This document shows, one piece after another, positions 1 through 8,364 of a stretch of DNA of 53,411 nt. The DNA is from UBA12068 sp038318455 (GTDB lineage: Bacteria > Patescibacteriota > Minisyncoccia > Moranbacterales > GWC2-37-73), in contig JBBQCF010000001.1 in the NCBI GenBank assembly GCA_038318455.1, forward strand, positions 1 to 53,411. The letters run 5' to 3'. Made by a program: the position numbers and the translations under genes. The notes under the pieces were generated by a model. The model was not told the DNA's origin. It saw nothing but the letters and a program-made list of their open reading frames with translations, and ran no database searches. Position 1 is the stretch's first letter. Each line of letters begins with the position of its first letter.

Positions 1-1857
1 TTGTCAGCAAGAGAGTAAACTCCGTCAGTTACTGTTGCAGCATTGCCAGTGATGCTTCCAACAAGGTTACCGATAAATCCACCTGTTGATGAGACTGTTC
101 CTGTTGTTGCAATATTAATGTCTGATGCAAGATCTGCTCCAATAATTGTTCCATCAGCAATTTTGTCAGTTGTCACAGAGTCAGCTGCAAGCTTGTTGTT
201 TGTGATAGCTCCATCAATAACTGTAGTTGCTACTGTTGCAGTATCAGCATTTCCTGTTACGTTTCCAGTTACGTTTCCTGTTAGATTGCCTGTAACATTT
301 CCAGTCACATCACCAGTCACATTTGAAATGATTCCGTTTGAGAAAGTTTTAATTCCTGAAATTGTTTGGTTAGTTGTTGCATATACTCCATCAGTTACTG
401 TTGCAGCATTGCCAGTAATATTTCCAACAATGTCTGAACTGAAAGTTTTAATTCCATCAATTGTTTGATTTCCAATACTGTAAACACCATTTGTTACTGT
501 TGCTGCATTTCCTGTGATGTTTCCAACAATATCTTGAGTGAAAGTATTAACACCAGCAAAAGTATTGTCAGCAAGAGAGTAGATTCCGTCAGTTACTGTT
601 GCAGCATTGCCAGTGATGCTTCCAACAAGGTTACCGATAAATCCACCTGTTGATGAGACTGTTCCTGTTGTTGCAATATTAATGTCTGATGCAAGATCTG
701 CTCCACTAATTGTTCCATCAGCAATTTTGTCAGTTGTCACAGAGTCAGCTGCAAGCTTGTTGTTCGTGATGCTGTTATCAGCCAATTGAAGACTACCAAC
801 TCCGCCATCAGCAATCCCAACTGTTACTGCGCCAGTAACGCCACCACCAGTAAGACCAGTTCCGGCTGTCACACCAGTAATTGTTCCAAGGCCAACACCA
901 CCTGCAACATCAACAGTCCATGTTCCATTTCCATTATTTGTTGTTGTAACATTTGAACCAGCGATTATGTCCTTAACCACACTTCCATCTGAAGCTATTT
1001 TATTACCAGTGATTGTTCCATTAGCTATTTGTGATCCAGTAATTGTTCCTGTAATTTTAGTTGCATCAAGATCAGTTATCCATGTTGGATTACTATATGA
1101 TCCTGTTGTGTAAACTCCGTTAGTCACAGTATCCGCATTTCCAGTCACATTTCCTATTAGATTTCCAGTTACATTTCCAACAACATCGCCTGTAACATCT
1201 CCTGTGATATTTCCAGTAACATTCCCTGTAACATCGCCAGTTAAGTTACCAGTAACATTTCCGATAATTCCGTTTGAGAAAGTTTTAATTCCATCAATTG
1301 TTTGATTTCCAATACTGTAAACACCATTTGTTACTGTTGCTGCATTTCCTGTGATGTTTCCAATAATATCTTGAGTGAAAGTATTAACACCAGCAAAAGT
1401 ATTGTCAGCAAGAGAATAAATTCCATCAGTTACTGTTGCAGCATTGCCAGTAATATTTCCAACAAGGTTACCGATAAATCCACCTGTTGATGAGACTGTT
1501 CCTGTTGTTGCAATATTAATGTCTGATGCAAGATCTTCTCCAGTAATTGTTCCATCAGCAATTTTGTCAGTTGTCACAGAGTCAGCTGCAAGCTTGTTGT
1601 TTGTGATAGCTCCATCAATAACTGTAGTTGCTACTGTTGCAGTATCAGCATTTCCTGTTACGTTTCCTGTAACGTTTCCGGTAACATCACCAGTCACATT
1701 TGAAATGATTCCGTTTGAGAAAGTTTTAATTCCTGAAATTGTTTGATTTCCAATACTGTAAACACCATTTGTTACTGTTGCTGCATTTCCTGTGATATTT
1801 CCAATAATATCTTGAGTGAAAGTATTAATACCAGTAAGGGTATTATTAAAAAGAGTA
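1..1857 (-). repeat. Long duplicated modules inside the giant gene
   Basis: Blocks 474-770 and 1309-1642 are near-identical over about 300 bp and offset by 835 bp. Parts recur at 19-245 (second half) and 1749-1857 (first half). Each encodes the module YSIGNQTIxGIKTF / NTFAGVNTFTQDI / TGNAATVTDGVYSLAD / IADGTI. The high nucleotide identity points to recent duplication or gene conversion. 12-bp VTGN repeats lie at about 241-330, 1129-1275 and 1651-1700. Confidence 0.85.
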
Positions 1858-3161
1858 TATACTCCATCGGTTACAGTTGTCGCGTTACCAGATATAATTG
1901 GATCTGAAATTTCCCATTTATCGGTCGCTCCATTGAAAACCAAAATCTTACCAGTTGCATAGCCAGCTGATTCATCAACTTGTTTTGCTCCAACCATACC
2001 AGCATCAGCAGATGTTGTTGCGGTTGCAGCATTGCCAGTAATATTAATTGAATATGTTCCGGCATTTATTTTTGCAGAATAATCACCCACAGCCATATCA
2101 GCTTCAGTAATTGTTCCGTCTTCAATCTTTGCTGCATTTATTGCGCTATCAGCAATTTTCCCATTTGTTATTTGCGCATCTAAAATTTTACTTGTAATAA
2201 CAGAATCATCAGCCAATTTTGAAGTTATAATAGCGAAATCAGCAACTTTAGCAGTTGTAACACTACCATCACCCAATTGAGCTTCTGTTATTGCTCCATT
2301 TTGAACCTTTGCAGTTGTCACTGATCCGTCAGCCAAATCAATAGCAAGGATTGTCCCATCAGCAATTTCAGCAGAAGTTACTGCTCCACTGACAATTTTA
2401 GCAGTTGTAATACTGCCATCAGCCAGTTTCACTGTTGTAATAATTCCATCAGCCAAATCTCCAGCCATAATTGTTCCATCAACAATTTTTGCAGTCGTAA
2501 TGGAATCATCCGCCAATTTTAAAGTTGAGATTGTTCCATCCGCCAATTTTCCACCAGTTATAGTCGCATCCAAAATTTTCACATCAGTCACGCTTCCATC
2601 CGCCAATTTTGCAGTAGTCACAGCAAGATCGTGAATTTTTGGAGAATCGACACTGCCATCAGCTAATTTTATATTGCTAACTGCGCCATCTTCAATCTTG
2701 TTAGTTGAAACACTGCCGTCGGCAAGCTTAACTGAAACAATTGCACCATCAGCAATTTTTCCAGCAACAATAGAACCATCGAGAATAGTAAGATTAGCAA
2801 TAACGCCATTAGCAAGCTTGGCTGAAGTGATTGCACCATTTTTAATATCACTAGTCTTGATTGAATTCTTTAATTTCAATTTTTTATAAGAAATTTTTGC
2901 ATCACTAGCAACATCCTTATTTTTAATTCTTTTTGCAACTATTTGAACAATTCTCGAACCACCGTCCTTAAGATTTTGAACAATAATGTCTTTACCCACA
3001 CGACTATCTACTTGTAAAAAACGTGTTTTAGCGTTGACTTGAAAAAAAACAGCAACAAACAAACAAGAGACGAGGACCAGCACGGCCACGGCCTTTTGCA
3101 TTTTTGTATCTTTCTTTTTAAATGTAACGACTTCTTTTTGACTTGACTGATTTTTTTCCAT
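1..3161 (-). CDS. Giant secreted repeat protein, tail-fibre/adhesin-like (C-terminus beyond the window)
   Basis: A single frame stays open from an ATG at 3161 to the left edge (about 1053 codons, no stop). Residues about 22-45 form a hydrophobic signal segment ending in VNA. Residues about 100-360 are about 25 consecutive decapeptides of the pattern KLADGSVTTA/KIxDGxIT. After a short linker come alternating modules with NITGNAATVTNGVY, NTFTQDI, GIKTF and four-residue VTGN runs. Such repeats are known from phage tail fibres and from long surface proteins of CPR bacteria, where they form extended beta structures; many end in an S74-type self-cleaving chaperone domain, which would lie outside this window. 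No SD precedes the start. The role is inferred: surface fibre, attachment or host contact. Short frames on the plus strand here are artefacts of the repeats. Confidence 0.85.
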   Translation of the reverse strand, partial: MEKNQSSQKEVVTFKKKDTKMQKAVAVLVLVSCLFVAVFFQVNAKTRFLQVDSRVGKDIIVQNLKDGGSRIVQIVAKRIKNKDVASDAKISYKKLKLKNSIKTSDIKNGAITSAKLANGVIANLTILDGSIVAGKIADGAIVSVKLADGSVSTNKIEDGAVSNIKLADGSVDSPKIHDLAVTTAKLADGSVTDVKILDATITGGKLADGTISTLKLADDSITTAKIVDGTIMAGDLADGIITTVKLADGSITTAKIVSGAVTSAEIADGTILAIDLADGSVTTAKVQNGAITEAQLGDGSVTTAKVADFAIITSKLADDSVITSKILDAQITNGKIADSAINAAKIEDGTITEADMAVGDYSAKINAGTYSINITGNAATATTSADAGMVGAKQVDESAGYATGKILVFNGATDKWEISDPIISGNATTVTDGVYTLFNNTLTGINTFTQDIIGNITGNAATVTNGVYSIGNQTISGIKTFSNGIISNVTGDVTGNVTGNVTGNADTATVATTVIDGAITNNKLAADSVTTDKIADGTITGEDLASDINIATTGTVSSTGGFIGNLVGNITGNAATVTDGIYSLADNTFAGVNTFTQDIIGNITGNAATVTNGVYSIGNQTIDGIKTFSNGIIGNVTGNLTGDVTGNVTGNITGDVTGDVVGNVTGNLIGNVTGNADTVTNGVYTTGSYSNPTWITDLDATKITGTITGSQIANGTITGNKIASDGSVVKDIIAGSNVTTTNNGNGTWTVDVAGGVGLGTITGVTAGTGLTGGGVTGAVTVGIADGGVGSLQLADNSITNNKLAADSVTTDKIADGTISGADLASDINIATTGTVSSTGGFIGNLVGSITGNAATVTDGIYSLADNTFAGVNTFTQDIVGNITGNAATVTNGVYSIGNQTIDGIKTFSSDIVGNITGNAATVTDGVYATTNQTISGIKTFSNGIISNVTGDVTGNVTGNLTGNVTGNVTGNADTATVATTVIDGAITNNKLAADSVTTDKIADGTIIGADLASDINIATTGTVSSTGGFIGNLVGSITGNAATVTDGVYSLAD
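2085..2840 (-). repeat. 30-bp tandem repeats (about 25 decapeptide units)
   Basis: Inside the giant gene the DNA repeats every 30 bp with a core resembling gccatcagccaattt on the plus strand. It encodes units such as SVTTAKLADG. Units are diverged at third positions and at variable residues, so this is an old protein repeat rather than a fresh tandem duplication. Confidence 0.85.
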
Positions 3162-3313
3162 ATTCTTTTTTATAAATAAAACGCAAATAAATTAAAAAAA
3201 CACAAATGGAGTTGACTGTGATGTTTATCATATCAATCAATTTTTGTCAATAAAATTATGCACAAGACTCAATATTTAGCATATTTTTTCTCTGTTTAAA
3301 GCAAAAATAACAA

Positions 3314-3341
3314 AAAACAGATCAATTTAATGATCTGTTTT
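3314..3341 (-). terminator. Rho-independent terminator of dnaJ
   Basis: Perfect 11-bp stem AAAACAGATCA/TGATCTGTTTT with a 6-nt loop, followed on the minus strand by a T-rich run. It lies 40 bp past the dnaJ stop. Confidence 0.75.
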
Positions 3342-3380
3342 AAAAAATATTTTTCTTTATTAGAAACAAAAAAAAGTTGA

Positions 3381-4451
3381 CTACAATCCTTCTTTTTGCA
3401 ACTGTTCAATAATTCTTTTTTGTTCCCTAGAGGTGTTTTTTGGGACATCAACAATTATTTTTACCAAATGATCACCTCTGCTACCAGAACGACCAATGTT
3501 CGGCACACCATGACCTTTAATGCGAAACATTTCTCCTGACTGCGTCCCTGATGGGATTTTCATTTTAACAATCTCATCTATTGTCTCAATATTAACCTTA
3601 TCACCCATCGCCGCTTGAGAAAATTTAATGTGCTCGCTTGAAAGTAGATTATTTCCTTCCCGTGTAAATTTATTATGAGCACTTACATGAACAGTGATAT
3701 ACAAATCACCACTTTGAGCGCCTCGTTCTCCGGCTTCACCAAATCCTTGCATGGAAACTGTCTGGCCATCTGAAATGCCAGCTGGAATATCAACAGGAAT
3801 TTTGCGAGCTTGTTTCACGCGACCTTCACCATGACATTTGTGACATTTTTCGGAAAATGTTTTTCCCGCTCCCTGACAACTTGGACAAACATAGGCTTGT
3901 GAAAATGAACCAAAAAAACTACTCACTGTTTTATGAATTTGGCCAGCACCTTTGCAAGTTGAACATGTCTGCTCTTTTGCGCCAGGCTCGCCTCCATTAC
4001 CATTGCAAACATCACATAAAATTCGTTGATATAATTCAATATCACGATGAGCACCGTGCACCATTTCTTGATAATTTATCTCAACGTCAACTTGGATATC
4101 ATTTCCTGATTTTCGCGTGTCTCGACTGCGCCCACCTCCTCCACCACCAAAAATATTTGAAAAAATATCTTCAAATCCTTCACCGAAATCAAAACCTTGC
4201 CCTCCGAATCCCTGACCACCAAAACCTCCCCCACCTCGCTGTTCGAATCCATCACCAAACTGATCATATTGCTGACGCTTGGATTTGTCTGAAAGCACTT
4301 GATACGCTGAATTTATTTCTTTAAATTTCTCCGCATCTCCACCCGTTTTGTCTGGATGATGCTTATGCGCCAACTTTCGATAAGCTTTTTTAATCTCATC
4401 ATCAGTTGCCCCCTTCTCAACACCCAATATATTGTAATAATCTTTTGCCAT
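3381..4451 (-). CDS. dnaJ: Chaperone DnaJ (Hsp40)
   Basis: Co-chaperone that delivers unfolded clients to DnaK and stimulates its ATPase in the cytoplasm. The 356-aa protein has a J domain (residues 1-68, HPD at 32-34), a Gly/Phe-rich linker (about 70-110), four CxxCxGxG zinc-finger repeats (CDVCNGNG, CSTCKGAG, CPSCQGAG, CHKCHGEG) and the C-terminal substrate-binding domains. An ATG 12 bp further upstream is possible; the MAKDYYNILG start is preferred because it matches the family. There is no SD. The gene is apart from hrcA-grpE-dnaK but has its own CIRCE operator at 4656-4682, with a palindromic element in the leader. Confidence 0.97.
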   Translation of the reverse strand: MAKDYYNILGVEKGATDDEIKKAYRKLAHKHHPDKTGGDAEKFKEINSAYQVLSDKSKRQQYDQFGDGFEQRGGGGFGGQGFGGQGFDFGEGFEDIFSNIFGGGGGGRSRDTRKSGNDIQVDVEINYQEMVHGAHRDIELYQRILCDVCNGNGGEPGAKEQTCSTCKGAGQIHKTVSSFFGSFSQAYVCPSCQGAGKTFSEKCHKCHGEGRVKQARKIPVDIPAGISDGQTVSMQGFGEAGERGAQSGDLYITVHVSAHNKFTREGNNLLSSEHIKFSQAAMGDKVNIETIDEIVKMKIPSGTQSGEMFRIKGHGVPNIGRSGSRGDHLVKIIVDVPKNTSREQKRIIEQLQKEGL

Positions 4452-4477
4452 ATGCGTAATCATAACTTACACATTTA

Positions 4478-4588
4478 GCAACATGAGACTATTTTCTTTT
4501 GAGGCCGTATTCAGCGACAGCGAATCAGAGTTTTTGAATATAATTTTCATTCAAAAACGTGCCTCAAGAGGAAATAGTTGAAAGTTGC
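4478..4588 (-). repeat. Structured palindromic element E1 in the dnaJ leader
   Basis: Outer arms 4478-4505 and 4561-4588 pair at 22 of 28 positions. The inner part holds a hairpin around GCGACAGC and a second stem TTTTTGAAT/ATTCAAAAA. Order and conserved words match the element upstream of secA (48973-49089). It ends 26 bp before the dnaJ ATG and should be transcribed, since the likely promoter is further upstream. Confidence 0.75.
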
Positions 4589-4633
4589 ATAATGTATAAT
4601 TCCTATATATTTTACTATTTTTGTTACCAATAT

Positions 4634-4682
4634 ATATTACAACCAAATACAAAAATTAGCAATCCCTATCAAGGAGTGCTAA
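4634..4682 (-). promoter_or_regulatory. CIRCE operator and overlapping promoter of dnaJ
   Basis: 4656-4682 reads TTAGCAATC-N9-GAGTGCTAA, one arm matching the CIRCE consensus exactly and the other with one change. On the minus strand TTGCTA (within CIRCE), 17 nt and TAATAT (4639-4634) form a plausible -35/-10. HrcA bound here would block the promoter; the dnaJ leader would be about 175 nt. Confidence 0.85.
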
Positions 4683-4706
4683 TTTTTCAAAAAATACCCT
4701 CTTATT

Positions 4707-5765
4707 TTATCTCAATTCTTCCTTGGATACCGTAATAATCTCAACTTGGAGTAATTTTGATTTTATTAAAATGAAAAATATTAATTCAATAATTGCAAGC
4801 CAAACAATGCTCAAAATCGAACCCAATGGATAAATAATCAAAAAAAGAACTGCGGCCAAAATCATCGAAAAGACCTCATTTTTTTCTCCCGTAGAAACAT
4901 CAGGATTAAAATAACTATCAACTTTATGACTGACTAAGCCCGTAAAAACATCTGAAATTTTTTCGGTGCCAACAATCTGATTCCCCGTCATCTGCGAAAA
5001 CTGCTTTCTTCCGTTTAACAATATGAGTTCTTTATTTTCTTGAGATAATCGTGATTGAGCATCAGTAAAACTCTTAATTGCATGGGATTTCAATGCTTCT
5101 TTTTCAACCAAGGACAAATTCTCGGGAATTTTAGAATTTATCAAGTCCTTATTTTCGACCGATAATTCGCTACTATTGAAAAAACTTTCTTGTGATTGCA
5201 AAATAAACTGATCAACTGTCGAATTATCATCCTCAAGCATTTTAAATTGTGGATTTATTAAAGAAATAAAAGGTATTGCAATTTTTTTAGTAATAAAGCT
5301 AATATCCAAATGTGGAACTTTTTTCTCTCCACTAAAATTTTTAATCACAATAAAATATTGCATCGTAATCATCAAGCTAAGGGCAATTAGCAAATATGAT
5401 CTTCCTGTTTGCAGTGATTTCCAGATATTTATCTTAATATTAAGATCCATGTCTCTTCTTATTTTTCGTGAAGCCAAGAAAATAAAATATGCGCAAAACA
5501 TAATCGCACCAAGTTGAAACCAAGCGAAAGCAAATGGCAAACTCAAAATTAAAGAAAGTGCCAAAACCAATTCGAGCAAAAGTATGTTTCTAAAAAGCAA
5601 ACTATCCAAACAAATAAGAATAAAATAAATTGAAAACAAAATTCCTGGAACCAGCCAAGTACTTGAACTGGCAACGACAACAGCATTTCTGACCGACATC
5701 CAAGCAAAAATAGCAACAACCACCGTCAGCAAACTAAGCAATATTTCCAGTTTTTTACGATTCAT
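4707..5765 (-). CDS. Multi-pass membrane protein of unknown function
   Basis: 352 aa. I do not recognise the family. The N-terminal half has about five hydrophobic segments (roughly residues 8-28, 35-55, 60-78, 80-100, 120-140). A hydrophilic, probably extracytoplasmic stretch of about 130 residues follows (Ser/Asn/Glu-rich, around 170-290), then two more hydrophobic segments near the C-terminus. No catalytic motif is visible. The start is an ATG with an AT-rich leader and no SD. The gene ends 25 bp before the dnaJ CIRCE and so is probably a separate transcript. Confidence 0.75.
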   Translation of the reverse strand: MNRKKLEILLSLLTVVVAIFAWMSVRNAVVVASSSTWLVPGILFSIYFILICLDSLLFRNILLLELVLALSLILSLPFAFAWFQLGAIMFCAYFIFLASRKIRRDMDLNIKINIWKSLQTGRSYLLIALSLMITMQYFIVIKNFSGEKKVPHLDISFITKKIAIPFISLINPQFKMLEDDNSTVDQFILQSQESFFNSSELSVENKDLINSKIPENLSLVEKEALKSHAIKSFTDAQSRLSQENKELILLNGRKQFSQMTGNQIVGTEKISDVFTGLVSHKVDSYFNPDVSTGEKNEVFSMILAAVLFLIIYPLGSILSIVWLAIIELIFFILIKSKLLQVEIITVSKEELR

Positions 5766-5842
5766 ATTTTTTATATTAATTTATTTACATTATAGCAGAA
5801 TTTGCTATAAATAGGAAAAATAACAATAATTTCAGACAATCA

Positions 5843-5870
5843 TTGACAAAGTTTCTTTTTTAGGTTTAAA
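5843..5870 (+). promoter_or_regulatory. Sigma-70-type promoter for the 5925 gene
   Basis: TTGACA (5843-5848), 16 nt, TTTAAA (5865-5870). The gene follows about 55 bp downstream with a strong SD. Confidence 0.5.
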
Positions 5871-5924
5871 TGTAATGTCAGGAGTAAAATAACCCAGCAC
5901 ATTAACAGCCAAAAAGGAGCTACC

Positions 5925-6278
5925 ATGACCAACCAAAAGATGATGCACAGCTGCATTTTACTAAGTGGCATAGCCACGATCTGCAAAGAAATTCAAGAAG
6001 TATTAGAGATAGAGGTCAAAAAAACGCTCGACACTGCCGCAAAAGAAGCCTGGCAGGGAGACATAATGACCATAGAGAATTTAACAAAAATAATATCAAC
6101 AATAAAAGCTGACATTGAAAATGACCGTCTCAATGAGAGCATCATATTACTTTTGGAAATTGCAATTCATGACTTCAAGAAAAGGTTAGCAATAATTCCA
6201 AAAAAGAAACTGCTTCATGAGGAAATAATAAGCTCATTAAAAGAAGTTCACAAAAATATCATTCACGCGAAACTTTAG
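5925..6278 (+). CDS. Small helical protein of unknown function
   Basis: 117 aa, not recognised. The composition is Lys/Glu/Ile-rich and predicted to be mostly helical, with no signal peptide or membrane segment. The start is fixed by AAGGAG eight bases before ATG. The gene is monocistronic, with its own promoter upstream and a hairpin terminator 10 bp after the stop. It opens a run of small plus-strand genes with strong SDs. Confidence 0.7.
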   Translation: MTNQKMMHSCILLSGIATICKEIQEVLEIEVKKTLDTAAKEAWQGDIMTIENLTKIISTIKADIENDRLNESIILLLEIAIHDFKKRLAIIPKKKLLHEEIISSLKEVHKNIIHAKL

Positions 6279-6288
6279 ACATCCCAGA

Positions 6289-6315
6289 ACCCTTAGCAAT
6301 GCTAGGGGTTTTTTA
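6289..6315 (+). terminator. Rho-independent terminator
   Basis: Stem ACCCTTAGC/GCTAGGGGT (one G-T wobble), 3-nt loop, then TTTTTT. Confidence 0.85.
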
Positions 6316-6425
6316 TTATCAAATAATATTTCCAACATTGACTTGCTTTTACTTAATTTTATTGATACATTTTAGACACTAGCAATGACTAGCAGTTAAT
6401 TTAAAAAATAAAAGGAGGCACAACC

Positions 6426-6862
6426 ATGATCACATTTGATGATCAAACTTCTTCAACTGTTGAAAGAATGTTGGATGAATTTACAGAAGTAAAGAAAAAA
6501 CTAGAAAAAAGTTGCCGGGACTTAGAAGCTGGGATAAGATTATGTAAGGATAGTAAATTCAAAAAAATATTGCTAGTCCCTTATGAAATTTATTTGCGCT
6601 GCGAATTCAAGAAAAAAAGAACGCGATAAAAGCATTGGATCCTGTCTGTCAATTTTTACATGAAATTTGGGTTACAATCAGAGAAGAAAATGACCTTAGC
6701 AATGGATTCAAAAAGCTTGTCAATGAAGATGCAGTTGATCTCTTGAATTTCATCAAACAACGAAAATTTCTAACTGCCTACGAAAATACCATAAAAAAAA
6801 CACCGTTGCTTGTCAGCATGCAAAGAGAGATTGAAAAAATAAAATCTTTAACTGCTATTTAA
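6426..6862 (+). pseudogene. Small unknown gene, probably split by a frameshift
   Basis: Translation starts at ATG 6426 behind a strong AAAGGAGG and runs 67 codons to a TAA at 6627-6629. The frame one base back is open from 6587 to 6862 and continues for about 75 residues beyond a TTG at 6635, which has no SD. One extra A in the A7 run at 6612-6618 would join both into a single protein of about 145 aa. This could be a sequencing error in the homopolymer, a real mutation or recoding. No family recognised; the sequence looks helical and soluble. Confidence 0.6.
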
Positions 6863-6882
6863 TGAATTGAAGGAGTGGAATT

Positions 6883-7170
6883 ATGTCTAAAAATCATCGC
6901 GACGGAAATAAAATCGGAGGAAGACACACTACTATTATTGATGCGGCTGAAAAAGTTGTTGATTTTATCCGTGAGATTCCGACAGTATCACGGCTAACAG
7001 CTGGTCAAATAAAAATGAACTTACCAACTGCACAGCATCGAATTATTATCAAAGAAGAAACTGGCTGTCTTTTAGTAAAAGTCCGAGGAACAAAAAGCAT
7101 TCAAGACATCAGAGTTTATTCCCGAGATCCGAGGATTGTCAAAAGTATTATTGAAGAAAAATTTATTTAG
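6883..7170 (+). CDS. Small conserved protein resembling DUF2103 (putative metal-binding)
   Basis: 95 aa. The sequence has a GRHTTII motif near residue 13-19, a GQIKMNLP segment, then GCLLVKVRG and an IQDIRVYS strand. By eye this recalls DUF2103, described as predicted metal-binding, but no profile search was possible. ATG follows AAGGAG by a good distance. It lies 20 bp after the preceding frameshifted gene, probably in the same transcript, and is followed at once by a strong terminator. Confidence 0.7.
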   Translation: MSKNHRDGNKIGGRHTTIIDAAEKVVDFIREIPTVSRLTAGQIKMNLPTAQHRIIIKEETGCLLVKVRGTKSIQDIRVYSRDPRIVKSIIEEKFI

Positions 7171-7174
7171 CGAC

Positions 7175-7206
7175 AAGGAGCAAGACAAATGTCTTGCTCC
7201 TTTTTA
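7175..7206 (+). terminator. Rho-independent terminator
   Basis: Perfect 13-bp stem AAGGAGCAAGACA/TGTCTTGCTCCTT, 2-nt loop, then T run. Confidence 0.9.
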
Positions 7207-7228
7207 TATATTCCCTACATCTATCTAT

Positions 7229-7786
7229 TTATAATAACTCGCTTTTTTCTTCTTCAAGCCTTTCTCTACGCTGTTTCAATTCTCCAAGTTTCTTTTGTTT
7301 TTCATTAGCAAAACCATCGAGAGTGTTTTCCCCAAGTTCAACAATCCAATCAGCAATAAACTCCAATTCACTATTAATATTTTCGAGTTCACCTTCCTTC
7401 ATATGCTCAATATCGACTTTCATGATATGAGAAAAATGTTGTTGCCAATGATCGTCCATCTGCGATTTCATCTCTAAACACATGTCTTGTGCATCACAAA
7501 TAACATCATCCATTTTCATGATTTCTTCTTTATAAAACAACACAGCTTTTTCACTGCCATTTTCAAGGCAAGCAATGCGCCACTGATTGAGAACTTTTCT
7601 CTTTAATTGCAAGCTAACGATTTTTTCGTTAACTTCCTCCAGCATTTTTTCAATTTTGTTTTGCTGAATTTTCAGTCCAGCATCAATAGGAATAATATTT
7701 TCTTTTATTGCTTTGATGTTTTTAATTTCTTTATCATCTTTTTTTGCCGGCGGTATTTGCTGTGGAAATTCAAATATCTTTGCCAT
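7229..7786 (-). CDS. Coiled-coil protein of unknown function
   Basis: 185 aa, soluble and highly charged. Residues about 40-70 and 135-185 have heptad-like Leu/Ile spacing between Lys/Glu, suggesting coiled coils. The middle contains Cys, Met and Trp but no recognised motif. The short N-terminal MAKIFEFPQQIPP segment is Pro/Phe-rich and may be disordered. ATG start in an AT-rich leader; no clear SD. Convergent with the upstream plus-strand cluster. Confidence 0.65.
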   Translation of the reverse strand: MAKIFEFPQQIPPAKKDDKEIKNIKAIKENIIPIDAGLKIQQNKIEKMLEEVNEKIVSLQLKRKVLNQWRIACLENGSEKAVLFYKEEIMKMDDVICDAQDMCLEMKSQMDDHWQQHFSHIMKVDIEHMKEGELENINSELEFIADWIVELGENTLDGFANEKQKKLGELKQRRERLEEEKSELL

Positions 7787-7874
7787 AATGAGTATTTTTC
7801 AGAAGAATTATTATGTTGATTGATTAATTATACCCTCAAAACCACCCTATGCACAGCCATAATATGACACAGTA

Positions 7875-7903
7875 TTGACTTTTTGCCAATTTTAGAGTAT
7901 AAT
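7875..7903 (+). promoter_or_regulatory. Strong sigma-70-type promoter
   Basis: TTGACT (7875-7880), 17 nt, TATAAT (7898-7903). It drives the pair at 8041 and 8364, with a leader of about 130 nt. Confidence 0.8.
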
Positions 7904-8040
7904 AGAAAATTAGTAGTAAAATCACAAAAACAGGCTATCAAAAATGTTAACATCCTTGCATTTAAATGCACTTCTTGATACATTAAAAAACCTAGACAAG
8001 TAACTTAACAATAAAATATACAGTAAAAAGGAGGTTTAAA

Positions 8041-8364
8041 GTGACAGAATTATTCGATATCAAATTTATTGCCAGCATTTCCATGTTTATAGCACTTCCT
8101 CTTTCTGGTGCATATTTTCAAGCACTTAGATCTGCCAAGTTGCCAATAAAAGAGTACATATTTCTTAGGCTTACAGTTCTTATTATAACTGTAATGTCCA
8201 TTAGTCTTGGTTTTACGTTAATAGGACAAATTGATGCCAATTCTTTTTCGGCTCTTAATTTAATTCCAGTATTTATTTCTTTTATTTTTTCAAGATTTAT
8301 TCAAAGAAAATTCCCTGCGCTTTTTCTAAAACTCTTATTTAACAAACAGCTTCGAGAAAATTAA
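8041..8364 (+). CDS. Small membrane protein of unknown function
   Basis: 107 aa. GTG start set by AAAGGAGG seven bases upstream. Three hydrophobic segments are visible (about residues 8-28, 43-65, 75-92), then a short basic tail. Family not recognised. The stop overlaps the first possible ATG of the next gene (TAATG), which implies translational coupling and a joint function with the 8364 gene. Confidence 0.7.
   Translation: MTELFDIKFIASISMFIALPLSGAYFQALRSAKLPIKEYIFLRLTVLIITVMSISLGFTLIGQIDANSFSALNLIPVFISFIFSRFIQRKFPALFLKLLFNKQLREN

Noticed and set aside
1..1857. CRISPR array suspected from repeated blocks
   Set aside because: Repeats are hundreds of bases long or 12-bp units in one coding frame, without regular unique spacers; no cas genes are present.
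43..2889. Several plus-strand open frames of 60-141 codons rich in Val/Pro/Thr
   Set aside because: They mirror the repeat structure of the long minus-strand gene, which has a signal peptide and one continuous frame; the plus-strand frames have no SD and repeat with the modules.
3857..4324. 155-codon plus-strand frame opposite dnaJ
   Set aside because: It lies wholly within a well-conserved gene on the other strand, has no SD and no recognisable product.
6612..6619. Programmed -1 frameshift at A7G
   Set aside because: In the zero frame the codons are AAA AAA AGA, so tRNAs cannot re-pair well in both sites; an indel is simpler. Not excluded.
7944..8003. 19-codon leader peptide in the 8041 leader (MLTSLHLNALLDTLKNLDK)
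   Set aside because: ATG and stop are in frame but there is no SD, unlike the strong SD of the following gene, and no attenuator-like hairpin pair.
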